Numbered from the stretch's first letter, positions 1 to 7,065 are shown. The stretch: 11,479 nt of DNA from CAVURW01 sp963743595 (GCA_963743595.1 CAVURW010000077.1:1-11479); one strand, 5' to 3'. Made by a program: numbers and translations. Notes: a model not told the origin generated them from the sequence alone.

Positions 1-137
1 TCAGCCTGGCGGCTCATCCACCAAATTACCGCTGTCGATTTAGCTGGCGGCAGCCATCCTGGAACGTTTTGAATGCCTGAGATTCCCACAAGGATCGGGA
101 CAACCACAAAGTTAGCCCGAGCCGAAGATGGTTTCAT
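1..137 (-). CDS. possible downstream gene, 5' part only (runs off left edge)
   Basis: An ATG on the minus strand overlaps the stop codon of the lyase gene as ATGA, and the frame then stays open for 45 codons to the window edge. The visible product begins MKPSSARANFVVVP and contains a short hydrophobic stretch (about residues 9-20) followed by PGWLPPAK. The ATGA arrangement is typical of translationally coupled genes in one operon, which is the main support. No family is recognised, the stretch is short enough to be open by chance, and no ribosome-binding site was sought beyond the coupling. Treat it as a candidate only. Confidence 0.28.
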   Translation of the reverse strand, partial: MKPSSARANFVVVPILVGISGIQNVPGWLPPAKSTAVIWWMSRQA

Positions 138-3100
138 TTGTTATTTCGATTTACGAATCCCAGAAAGTCTAAGATGGGATCAGCGGTAGGTGTCGGACTT
201 TGGCGTAATTCCCAAGGATTGTGCCCCCCTCGTTTGTCAGGAGTCGGAGTCGGAGTATCTGTCTGCGGAGCAGGCGTGGGACTAGGCGTTGCGGTTGGAG
301 TCGGACTCGGGGTATGCGTTGAAAGCAACCTCGGCGTTGGCGTGGGCCTTGGAGCGGGCGTAGGGGTGCGACTCGGTGTTGGCCTAGGGCTTGGGGTCGG
401 TGAAGGTGTGCGACTCGGCGTTGGCGTCGGGCTTGGAGTTGGTGTAGGCGTGCGACTCGGCGTTGGCGTCGGGCTTGGAGTTGAAGGCGTGCGACTCGGC
501 GTTGGCGTGGGGCTTGGAGTTGGTGAAGGCGTGCGACTCGGCGTTGGCGTGGGGCTTGGAGTTGCTGAAGGCGTGCGACTCGGCGTTGGCGTGGGGCTTG
601 GAGTTGGTGTAGGCGTGCGACTCGGCGTTGGCGTTGGGCTGGGAGTTGGTGAAGGCGTGTGACTCGGCGTTGGCGTGGCGCTTGGGGTCGGTGAAGGCGT
701 GTGACTCGGCGTTGGCGTTGGGCTGGGAGTTGGTGAAGGCGTGTGACTCGGCGTTGGCGTGGCGCTTGGGGTCGGGGTGGGTGTTGGCGTCGGAGTCGGC
801 GTGGGTTTTGCGGTCGGAGTTGGGGTCGGCTTCGCGGTCGGTGTCGGCGTCGGCTTTGCGGTCGGTGTCGGCGTGGGTTTTGGGGTCGGAGTTGGGGTCG
901 GCTTCGCGGTCGGTGTCGGAGTCGGCTTGGCGGTAGGCGTTGGCGTTGGCTTCGCGGTAGGCGTCGGCGTCGGCTTTACGGTCGGTGTCGGTGTGGGTTT
1001 TGCGGTCGGTGTCGGCGTCGGCTTTGCGGTCGGAGTCGGCGTGGGTTTTGCGGTCGGAGTTGGGGTCGGCTTGGCGGTAGGCGTTGGCGTTGGCGTCGGC
1101 TTTACGGTCGGAGTCGGCGTCGGTTTTGCAGTAGGAGTTGGCGTTGGAGTGGGGGTTGGTGTGACGCCAGTCGAAGTCGTTGCAAACGTCTGATCGACGT
1201 CGTAGCTGGTCCCAGCCGAGGTGACGGTTACCATCCGGTAGTGATAGGTGGTTCCCGGGCTTAATCGGGATAAAGGAAATGAAGCCTCGGTGCCGGTGGT
1301 CCCAGCTCCCAGATCAGCGGTTGAAGTCGACTCTCCGTAGGCCGTGGAGGTGCCGTATTGAAACGAAATTTTCGTATCTTTACCTTGCGGGTTAGCAATT
1401 CCGTTCAAAGTAGCGTTCGCGGTGGAAATCGACGTCGCGGCCGTTTCTTTGAAGACCATCACGATCGAGGCGGTGGTGATTGGTTCGGGCAAATTAAGGC
1501 CCAGGCGGGTCCATAAGGGCGTGGGCGGGACGTCGCTTCCCAGGACGGTGGAGGTGACGGTAAAGCCGTTTGGTGTAGTGATCGTCCCGAACAGTTTTTC
1601 GCTGCCCTCTGTGAAAAGGAGGGTCTGGGGATCGACCGTGGTCACCTTGGCCCGGGTCGTGATAGCCGGCTGGAACGAGGATGCGGTGCTGAACTTAACA
1701 TCATCTTGAATAGTGAGGGCACCCGTTCCTTGACGATCGTAGGTCATGGTCCGGACCAAGCTGGTCAGCTGGGGCACATTGTAGGCGCCAGTTAGGTCCA
1801 TTTGCTCCCTATCCGCGTCATCAGTAAAGCTGGTGGCGAGAACTTTAGGGGTAACACTGGTAGCCAGAATTTCCTGTTGGCCCGCGACAATCGGGAGTGA
1901 ACGTCCGTAAGAATTATAGACAGAAAAGGTGTAGCGGACGCTGGGATCGTTAAAATTGGGAGGATAGGCCGCCGGTCCACCTGGATCACCAACCTCCAAA
2001 CTATTTCCCAATTGAAGAACAAACGATCCGATATCGTTATGGTTGTGGCTACCCAAATTTCCCCCATCTTTAATAGCTGCTGCCAGCCGATTGGTGGACA
2101 CAGACGGTCGACAATCTAAAACTCCCACTGAGCTGTAATAAGTGGTGGAAGTGACCAAGTTCGGGGGCACGGTAGGCGCAGGGCTGACCGGTGCTGACGG
2201 CAACATCAATTCCCCACCTAAACGTCCGTCTGTGCCGCCCTGGATCGTTTTCGTGTAACCAGGAACCTTCAATCCCAGGGCATGATTGAAATAGCCATCC
2301 ACATTTTGGCTCGAGGTGGCGATAGCCTGACAATCTGCAAACGGAGGATAGTAGTAGTCATTTAACAGAAAACGCATCCCAAAGGAGCCGATATTAACCG
2401 AGCTGGGATCGTTTAAGATGTCGACCAAACCACCGGTAGCATTTAAGAGAGCTTCCCGCAGTTCAATGTATCGAGAAACCCCGTAATTATAATAACCACC
2501 GCCTTCCAAATCGTATCCATCAGAGGAGTAGCTCTGCCGGTAATAGCGCATGTTATATTCGGCAGCAGCAATGAAAACCGCCCGCTCATGTTTGTCTGCG
2601 AGACCCGAGATGGCGGAAATTGTGACGCCATCCCAACAGACCGCACACCAATTGTCCACGACCGTTAGCCAATTGTAACCCTGGATATTTCCTGTAACTA
2701 TTTCTTGGTAGACCGTATCCCAACACTGGGAATGGAGCGTTGATACCACCCGCTCTTGTAAGGTGGCGTCAGTGCCATCCAAATGACTCCCGACAAGATA
2801 GAGCAACTCTCCCAAATCTGCACACGTAGGTGCCCATGAAAGCTGCGAACCCCAGTTCGTATTGTTAATGAAAATCTCCGCTTCTTTGCAAATAAGAGGC
2901 ATAAACCGCCCCTTGTTCTCTACGCATTCACCGATCACCAATATTTTTAGATCGGTGGGATTCATCGTGCTCGGGATACCACTACTCAAAAGGGAATCGG
3001 CCTGACTCACCACGTTTGCCACTAACGAGAGGGTCGTGGCGCTTGTCCAATAAGTTCGATCATCAATGGGATTGCCGAAACCTGCCGGATTATCCGGCAA

Positions 3101-3247
3101 AGTGGCTTCGATTTGCGCCACCCGGGCGGGGTCAAGATAGGCGTAGGTGTTCGGAGCGGGAGTTGGAGTAGGAGCGGCAGTAGTGGATCCAATAGTGACA
3201 CTGGTGACCCATATCGCAACTAAGATAGAAATGGCTTGCTTAAGCAT
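134..3247 (-). CDS. secreted heparinase II/III-like polysaccharide lyase with Fn3-like domain and Pro/Thr-repeat tail
   Basis: The protein has 1037 residues. A signal peptide covers about residues 1-25 (hydrophobic core ISILVAIWVTSV, cleavage near STTA/A), so it is exported. Residues about 35-390 look like the alpha/alpha-toroid of heparinase II/III and alginate lyase families. The beta-sandwich part follows, with SHNHND at residues 400-405, GDPGGPAAYPP and the VYNSYGRSLP stretch, which fit the family's conserved His/Asn/Tyr region. Residues about 598-686 form a fibronectin-III-like domain (LSPGTTYHYRMVTVTSAGTS). Residues about 687-1010 are Pro/Thr/Ser repeats, probably a wall- or surface-spanning linker, ending in a 27-residue unique tail. 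The inferred role is beta-elimination of acidic polysaccharides outside the cytoplasm. The substrate cannot be told from sequence. The ATG at 3247 precedes the signal peptide directly, but no clear Shine-Dalgarno sequence is visible. The catalytic assignment is by family resemblance only. Confidence 0.8.
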   Translation of the reverse strand: MLKQAISILVAIWVTSVTIGSTTAAPTPTPAPNTYAYLDPARVAQIEATLPDNPAGFGNPIDDRTYWTSATTLSLVANVVSQADSLLSSGIPSTMNPTDLKILVIGECVENKGRFMPLICKEAEIFINNTNWGSQLSWAPTCADLGELLYLVGSHLDGTDATLQERVVSTLHSQCWDTVYQEIVTGNIQGYNWLTVVDNWCAVCWDGVTISAISGLADKHERAVFIAAAEYNMRYYRQSYSSDGYDLEGGGYYNYGVSRYIELREALLNATGGLVDILNDPSSVNIGSFGMRFLLNDYYYPPFADCQAIATSSQNVDGYFNHALGLKVPGYTKTIQGGTDGRLGGELMLPSAPVSPAPTVPPNLVTSTTYYSSVGVLDCRPSVSTNRLAAAIKDGGNLGSHNHNDIGSFVLQLGNSLEVGDPGGPAAYPPNFNDPSVRYTFSVYNSYGRSLPIVAGQQEILATSVTPKVLATSFTDDADREQMDLTGAYNVPQLTSLVRTMTYDRQGTGALTIQDDVKFSTASSFQPAITTRAKVTTVDPQTLLFTEGSEKLFGTITTPNGFTVTSTVLGSDVPPTPLWTRLGLNLPEPITTASIVMVFKETAATSISTANATLNGIANPQGKDTKISFQYGTSTAYGESTSTADLGAGTTGTEASFPLSRLSPGTTYHYRMVTVTSAGTSYDVDQTFATTSTGVTPTPTPTPTPTAKPTPTPTVKPTPTPTPTAKPTPTPTAKPTPTPTAKPTPTPTAKPTPTPTVKPTPTPTAKPTPTPTAKPTPTPTAKPTPTPTPKPTPTPTAKPTPTPTAKPTPTPTAKPTPTPTPTPTPTPSATPTPSHTPSPTPSPTPTPSHTPSPTPSATPTPSHTPSPTPSPTPTPSRTPTPTPSPTPTPSRTPSATPSPTPTPSRTPSPTPSPTPTPSRTPSTPSPTPTPSRTPTPTPSPTPTPSRTPSPTPSPRPTPSRTPTPAPRPTPTPRLLSTHTPSPTPTATPSPTPAPQTDTPTPTPDKRGGHNPWELRQSPTPTADPILDFLGFVNRNNK
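250..1165 (-). repeat. in-frame tandem repeats encoding the Pro/Thr-rich tail
   Basis: Two repeat blocks lie inside the lyase gene. About 780-1160 is built from 24-bp units encoding PTPTPTAK (sometimes PTPTPTVK or PTPTPTPK). About 380-780 is built mainly from 42-bp units encoding PTPSRTPSPTPSPT-like 14-residue blocks, with Arg replaced by His in the units nearest 780. One unit near 478-488 is shortened by one codon (RTPSTPSPT). All length changes seen are multiples of three, so the frame is preserved across the array. The coding strand is C-rich and the plus strand G-rich. Such arrays are prone to slippage, so copy number probably varies between strains. Confidence 0.93.
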
Positions 3248-3836
3248 AAGTAAATAGGAGTTAAGACGGGCTCTTAAGAAGAAGGAGTCGAGAATTGAAA
3301 ATTGATAGTTGCTTGTAATCCTAATTGTTTTGAAAACCAGTTCATATGAACGAACAATCTAAAACCGTTGACAATCCTGCACAGGTAATGATGCACCCAA
3401 GTGTTGCTTGTCTCTAAATGAAGGTAATAGAAACTACTTGCTCTCAACAGTGTAATTTTAAGTGCACACACTGAAGATTTGCGCAACCAAAACACCCTTC
3501 GATGGCGGCGGCGTTATAATTGATGCTGGGAAACTAATCTGACGGCTGGTTATAATGCCCGTAGGAACAGTTCCATACTACTCGCGAAGAAAAGCTGTGA
3601 AAAGCGTACGGGGATCCGAACAAGACGCTATTCGCGGCGCACTCGCTTAGCCGGAAGGCATAGTTTAGTACGCTGGTCGGGGGACGCTAACCTACCTGAC
3701 TTAATGAGAGCTGACCCATTTCCAGCAAGGGCCAATAGTCTACAGTGATTTTTCTCATTTCGTTTAACTAAATACTGCCCTCCACGACGAAACCGCCGGA
3801 TATCAGATGAGATAGCTGGTGGTGCTAGAGGAGTCG
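3248..3836. other. 589-base stretch with no supported gene
   Basis: All frames are short and their translations look non-coding. Two TATAAT hexamers occur on the plus strand (3515-3520 and 3551-3556), but neither has a -35 element at the usual distance. A small inverted repeat GGAAC-A-GTTCC lies at 3564-3574. No tRNA, terminator with a U-tract or mobile-element end was recognised. The stretch may be decayed sequence, like the adjoining response-regulator remnant. Confidence 0.5.
3340..3374 (-). promoter_or_regulatory. possible promoter/operator of the lyase gene
   Basis: About 100 bases upstream of the lyase start, the minus strand has TTGTCA (3369-3374), an 18-base spacer and TTCATA (3345-3350). 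The second hexamer lies inside a perfect 12-bp palindrome GTTCATATGAAC (3340-3351), which could be an operator. The match to a sigma-70 promoter is weak, and the palindrome could be chance. Confidence 0.22.
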
Positions 3837-4075
3837 CTAAGGGAATTTGTTATGTTTCAGCCAGAAAACATTTAATGATCGGACCAACTCCGATAGTTTC
3901 TCGCTGGAGCTGGGCTTGATCAAGTAGGCATTCACCCCTGAATTCCCACAAATTTTTGCCGATTTGGATGGGAGTTATCCAGGGTGATCACCAACCGCAC
4001 AAGTACCGCACCAACCGGACACTCTTCAGTGGCTGGGACTTAATGCCCTCGAAATTCAACCATACTCGGTAGCCC
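3837..4075 (-). pseudogene. response regulator receiver domain remnant (C-terminal half, frameshifted)
   Basis: Reading the minus strand from about 3959 to the TAG at 3837-3839 gives AKICGNSGVNAYLIKPSSS, then EKLSELVRSLNVFWLKHNKFP. This matches the end of CheY/Rcp1-type receiver domains: the G(V/A)N(A/S)Y(L/I)(I/V)KP block holds the conserved Lys-Pro, followed by the last helix and the usual WL..N..P tail. Just upstream, another frame (about 3970-4025) reads RLVITLDNSHPN, which fits the beta-4 strand with its Thr/Ser. The two pieces are separated by a frameshift, and the right frame contains a TAA. Further upstream, VWLNFEG in a third frame may be the worn phosphoacceptor region. No N-terminal half with the acidic pocket is found. 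It would have been a phosphorelay output or signalling protein and is almost certainly not functional. Confidence 0.75.
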
Positions 4076-4137
4076 GAATAGACCCCGGCACCATAAATGT
4101 CGAGGGAATAACGATAGGCTAGTGACACGAAATGCGA

Positions 4138-4518
4138 TTACTTTCCTTGCGGTGAAACATGAACAGTAGAAGGTGCTGAGATGCCGCCAGCGTTGATGGC
4201 CGTTACTTGGTAGTAATAGTCTTTTTTCGGATCAATGTGATTGTCTGCAATTCTCTCATTGTTTTTTTTGCCTTTATTATTATCGGTCCAGGTCGTTTCG
4301 AGGAGTGGGATCACGAAATTGTCGGGCCATTTAAATTGGTCGGCTTGGTACTGCTGCATACGCTCTAGCCGATCTCGTGTACGCGGACGTTGGATGCCAC
4401 CCCGCACGTCTCGGAATAAGGCTGCGCGGCGCTCAGGGTTTCCCCGACTTAATCCACAGGGGCCTTGATTGGGTACGAAGTCTTTGCCATCTAGATAAAT
4501 AGCTGGTGAACCGAACAA
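4138..4518 (-). CDS. protein fragment ending in a fibronectin-III-like segment (possible remnant)
   Basis: From a TTG at 4518 the frame encodes 126 residues, but it is open further back to a TAG at 4606-4608. The upstream part also looks coding (SGSRFEEDPTFELHKLFGSP), so the true start is unclear and no good start codon or ribosome-binding site is present. The last 45 or so residues resemble the end of a fibronectin type III domain: TTWTDNN, then DPKKDYYYQVTAINAGG, then ISAPSTVHVSP. The preceding part (AIYLDGKDFVPNQGPCG, then an Arg-rich RRAALFRDVRGG section) is not recognised. The first strands of the Fn3 fold seem to be missing. I read this as the C-terminal end of a larger protein left after a deletion next to the phosphoesterase gene. 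A small real gene is possible. Confidence 0.5.
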   Translation of the reverse strand: MFGSPAIYLDGKDFVPNQGPCGLSRGNPERRAALFRDVRGGIQRPRTRDRLERMQQYQADQFKWPDNFVIPLLETTWTDNNKGKKNNERIADNHIDPKKDYYYQVTAINAGGISAPSTVHVSPQGK

Positions 4519-4598
4519 CTTATGAAGCTCGAAAGTGGGATCTTCTTCGAAGCGGCTCCCTGACAGGCGAGCCAGTCGGGAGCTTGATTTGAGGCTGT

Positions 4599-5747
4599 TT
4601 AGAAACTAGCGGTAACGCCATCAGGCAATTGGAAAGCCGTCGTCGAATATCTTTCAAAGGTATCAGCATCACGGGTAACGTTGCCCTCCTTGTCGATGGC
4701 GGTAGCCGTGCCTGAAATACTGTTTTTATCGATGGTAAGCGTGAGATAGCCCCAACGCTTGTCATCACCATATTCGAGAGTCACTTGTTTGTCATCGGCG
4801 GCGGTCTGACCAGCAGTGCTATGTAGACCATGCAAATGATGGTAGCCGCCGTTGCCAACGACGAAAAAGGGCACAAGGATATCTCCGATCTTTTTATGAA
4901 TGCGCTGGTAATTATGAACGTGAGCGGTGAATACCGCATTGGGCACACGCCGGGTATCGTTGATCGCGTTTTGGAGCACATCGGCCATCCTCGAACTGCC
5001 GCTGTGATGATCATCGAATGAATAGATGGGGTGATGCAAGGTTACGATTAGGGCCTTGTCCTTAGGCGCGGCAGCGATTTCATTGGTGAACCACTGCTGT
5101 TGAACCGAGTCTATCGAGCCGCCCTCTGGAACATTGGTGTAAAGCCCGACGAACGTGGCGTAAGGCGTTTCCAAGGTGAAGTAAGGATTGGGCTGGGATT
5201 GGGTCAGACGCGGAGCGTCTTGTGAAAGTGGGTCAATATCAGGCGTAGGAGACATAAAATATTCGACCCATCCATCCAGCGATGTTTGCTCAGGGGTCGG
5301 GTCGCCGTCATGGTTTCCAGGGATGGAGAAAATCGGGGCGTCGTAGTGATCGTAAGGCTCGTAGAATTGAGCGTAATACTCACTCATCTCGCCGTTGAAA
5401 TAAACGACATCGCCCAGGTGATAAAAAAAACCCGGACGATCCGCCATCGGCTTGTTGAGATCGGTCTTCATTTCTCTGGCGACGTTGATCTGTTTCTCGG
5501 GATCTTTGACGCCGCCAGTATCACCGACAATGTGAAGAACCAGTTTGTGGCTTTTACGAGCATTGTCAGCCACAGCTTTGAAGTGATCGTCTAACGAATA
5601 TCGATACGGCGGTTCACCCAATGGAGAAGGCAACGGCTGAAAACTTTGAGAGCGGTGTGTAAAGTTGTTGAGCGGATGAATGCCACCGTGAAGTTGGGCG
5701 TGATGTTTCTTGGGGCGGGCACGGACGACGGAGGGAGGTTTAGACAT
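4599..5747 (-). CDS. metallophosphoesterase, purple-acid-phosphatase-like
   Basis: From the ATG at 5747 the protein has 382 residues. It carries the five metal-binding blocks of calcineurin-like phosphoesterases in order: GDTGG (75-79), GDVVY (112-116), GNHD (144-147), LHH (237-239) and AHVHNY (275-280). The first block in GDxG form and the HVHNYQR ending point to the purple acid phosphatase side of the family, so a binuclear-metal phosphomonoesterase or phosphodiesterase activity is expected. The substrate is unknown. VVGNGGYHHLHG and a C-terminal beta-strand region complete the domain. No signal peptide is visible; the first 50 residues are basic and His/Pro-rich, unlike most secreted relatives. 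An alternative TTG start at 5798 has a GGAG five bases upstream and would add 17 residues; I prefer the ATG. The gene ends just before the Fn3-like open frame and may have been co-transcribed with it. Confidence 0.88.
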   Translation of the reverse strand: MSKPPSVVRARPKKHHAQLHGGIHPLNNFTHRSQSFQPLPSPLGEPPYRYSLDDHFKAVADNARKSHKLVLHIVGDTGGVKDPEKQINVAREMKTDLNKPMADRPGFFYHLGDVVYFNGEMSEYYAQFYEPYDHYDAPIFSIPGNHDGDPTPEQTSLDGWVEYFMSPTPDIDPLSQDAPRLTQSQPNPYFTLETPYATFVGLYTNVPEGGSIDSVQQQWFTNEIAAAPKDKALIVTLHHPIYSFDDHHSGSSRMADVLQNAINDTRRVPNAVFTAHVHNYQRIHKKIGDILVPFFVVGNGGYHHLHGLHSTAGQTAADDKQVTLEYGDDKRWGYLTLTIDKNSISGTATAIDKEGNVTRDADTFERYSTTAFQLPDGVTASF

Positions 5748-5843
5748 AGAATTTTCTTGAGGTTGTAACGAGCTTGAATTGCGGCGGCGTAGAGTCAATT
5801 CTTCTCCGGCGTCAGAATCGTTAAATTGAGATGGCTTTTACAG

Positions 5844-5872
5844 GATCGGCGTAAAAAAGCCTGATCGTTTTT
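5844..5872 (+). terminator. hairpin with T-tract, plus orientation
   Basis: GATCGGC (5844-5850) can pair with GCC-T-GATC (5859-5866) around an A-rich loop, with one bulged base. It is followed by GTTTTT. In shape this is a weak intrinsic terminator reading rightward. The flanking genes are both on the minus strand, so there is no obvious plus-strand transcript for it to stop. It may be chance or a relic. Confidence 0.22.
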
Positions 5873-5894
5873 CGGTGCAACCACGAAGATCGTT

Positions 5895-6119
5895 CTATTC
5901 AGCAGAAGCCTGTTCGATCCCTTTTATCAGGCCTCTGATCCAGTGTTCAGCAATGGTGACCATCTCCTGCGTGGAAACAATTGAGATGATGCTCGTTGCG
6001 TAAATGCGCCAGTATTTAGAGGCTTCGATTGGGTTGCTCCGACGCCATAAAGATTCTCCCACTAAATAGCCGTTTTGGAATGCATGTGTTTTGAGCGCCT
6101 CTAAAGTCTTACTTTGCAT
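5895..6119 (-). CDS. small protein of unknown function, 74 residues
   Basis: The ATG at 6119 is preceded by a strong Shine-Dalgarno sequence (TAGGAGG, about five bases before the start), which is the best translation signal in the window and strongly supports the gene. The product is predicted to be mostly helical, with a Trp-rich middle (SLWRRSN, KYWRIYATSIISIV) and a C-terminal amphipathic helix (EHWIRGLIKGIEQ). There is no signal peptide or recognisable domain. About 150 bases separate its stop from the phosphoesterase start, so they may form a minus-strand transcription unit. A possible promoter (TTGAGT, then TAAAT-like -10) lies in the 60 bases upstream but is weak. No function is proposed. 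Confidence 0.65.
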   Translation of the reverse strand: MQSKTLEALKTHAFQNGYLVGESLWRRSNPIEASKYWRIYATSIISIVSTQEMVTIAEHWIRGLIKGIEQASAE

Positions 6120-6217
6120 ACAGCCTCCTAGACCTTGGATTTAGCCACCAAAACGGCAATCTAAAACTCAAACCGAGTTAAGACTTCTGTAATGAATCGC
6201 TGCACTTCATGCTTGAT

Positions 6218-6400
6218 TCAGAAGGGTTTGGGGACGGAAACGTTGGGTGTTTTCTGGAGCCAGGCGACGAGGTGTTGGCGCTCTGCGTTGACCGACGTCA
6301 GACGTCGGCACGGCCGAAATGTTGATGGGAAGGCATTGGCCCCGTCGACAATTTCTTCGTGGAGCGCCAAGCCGGCCAATCTTCCCTCTTGGGAATCAAC
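6218..6400 (-). pseudogene. C-terminal fragment of an unidentified protein
   Basis: On the minus strand, a 60-codon open stretch bounded by stops reads like real protein: DSQEGRLAGLALHEE, then IVDGANAFPSTFRPC, then RRLTSVNAERQHLVAWLQK, ending TPNVSVPKPF and a TGA at 6218-6220. The residue mix (helix-forming Leu/Ala/Glu with a Pro-rich ending) contrasts with the Arg/Trp-rich reading of the opposite strand. There is no start codon that makes sense and the frame is closed upstream by TGA at 6401-6403, so this is most likely the surviving 3' end of a gene. I cannot name the family. A 17-base palindrome (6292-6308) lies inside it. Confidence 0.42.
6292..6308. repeat. 17-bp perfect inverted repeat
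   Basis: CCGACGTC-A-GACGTCGG: 8-bp arms around a single central base. The dyad is a plausible binding site for a dimeric regulator, but it lies inside a coding-like fragment and may be accidental. Confidence 0.4.
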
Positions 6401-6635
6401 TCAAGACTTGAATTCGATAACCGATAACTGGCGTGTGTTCAATCCAACGCCTAAGATCGTAGATTCGTTTCAAAAAGAGTTTGATAAATTGGGATCTGCA
6501 TTAAATTCAGGCGACTTGATGGCAGCCAGATCAGCTTACGAGGCGTTGCTAAAACTATCAAAGAAAACAACGGCTAAACTCGCTGTCGCGCCACCAAATT
6601 GCTCTCAAACGCAGCGTATATGCCGATTTGAGTAA
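6401..6635 (+). pseudogene. coding-like fragment with helical repeat segment, unidentified
   Basis: The plus frame running to the TGA at 6633 becomes protein-like only after about 6400: ITDNWRVFNPTPKIVDSFQ, then KEFDKLGSALNSGDLMAARSAYEALLKLSKKT. The pattern F..ef..L..AL.SGDL..A..AY..L resembles a short helical repeat seen in many soil-bacterial hypothetical proteins. An ATG at 6192 would extend the frame to 147 residues, but the first 70 of these lie opposite the better-looking minus fragment and have no ribosome-binding site. I therefore annotate only the second half. After SKKT the reading becomes less convincing. It could be the 3' end of a lost gene or a small protein with an unrecognised start. 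Confidence 0.38.
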
Positions 6636-6790
6636 GTCGAGGTCGCGTCGCGAGCAAAGGTCCAGAGCCACATTGAACTGTTCAGTCGCTCCCTGCCGAT
6701 GTCCAGGTTGCAAAAGCGGTGCGCCGTATCACGAGACCACAACAGGGCGCTGCACCAACAGCGGCGACCAACGGGAGCCGAGAGCACCCC

Positions 6791-6842
6791 CCGCTTTTTG
6801 TTTTCCGAGCCCCGCCTCCTTTTGGCTCGGAAAAAAAAGCGG
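6791..6842. repeat. long imperfect hairpin in intergenic sequence
   Basis: The left arm (6791-6811) runs CCGC, T-rich run, CCGAGCC. It pairs with the right arm (6824-6842), GGCTCGG, A-rich run, GCGG. The inner 11 bp (TTTTCCGAGCC with GGCTCGGAAAA) are perfect, and the whole stem is about 19 bp with two unpaired bases around a 12-base loop. The T- and A-rich inner sections mean either strand could act as an intrinsic terminator. It may instead be part of a dispersed intergenic repeat. A second small dyad, GCGGC with GCCGC (6839-6858), overlaps its right end. Confidence 0.6.
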
Positions 6843-6862
6843 CTAAATAATTCGCCGCATTC

Positions 6863-6921
6863 TGCAACCGGTGTGCCAGAGTGCCTTCCACCGCGTAAGC
6901 GGCCCTGGCGCAACGGTTGTA
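6863..6921 (+). other. nested stem structure capped by a GUAA tetraloop
   Basis: Three stems nest. The outer pairs 6863-6870 with 6914-6921 (8 bp, one G-U). The middle pairs GCCAG (6875-6879) with CTGGC (6905-6909). The inner pairs CCGC (6891-6894) with GCGG (6899-6902) around GTAA, a GNRA-type tetraloop. This could be part of a structured RNA or of an intergenic repeat. No known RNA family is recognised and no promoter is evident. Confidence 0.3.
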
Positions 6922-6941
6922 AGCTCGCTACGCAGAGATGC

Positions 6942-6997
6942 GCGATGCACGAGATGACTGCGCTGCACGAGACGATTGCAATGCGCGAGAGACAATT
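6942..6997 (+). repeat. degenerate 18-bp tandem repeat, three units
   Basis: GCGATGCACGAGATGACT (6942-6959) is followed by GCGCTGCACGAGACGATT (6960-6977, 15 of 18 identical) and a more diverged 20-base unit (6978-6997). It lies in the gene-poor stretch just after the stem structure. Confidence 0.5.
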
Positions 6998-7065
6998 GAG
7001 CTGCCCATCGTGCGTGCTCCGCATGAATTGCGCGGATCGTTCTTCCAAAGGAAGAGGTGGCGTGT

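Noticed and set aside
138..1264. Several plus-strand open frames rich in Gly/Val/Arg across the repeat region
   Set aside because: They are the reverse complement of the Pro/Thr repeat array of the lyase; periodic sequence keeps several frames free of stops.
3590..3720. Looked for a tRNA or other structured RNA in the GC-rich part of the 3.2-3.8 kb gap
   Set aside because: No cloverleaf, T-loop consensus or CCA-end pattern could be built.
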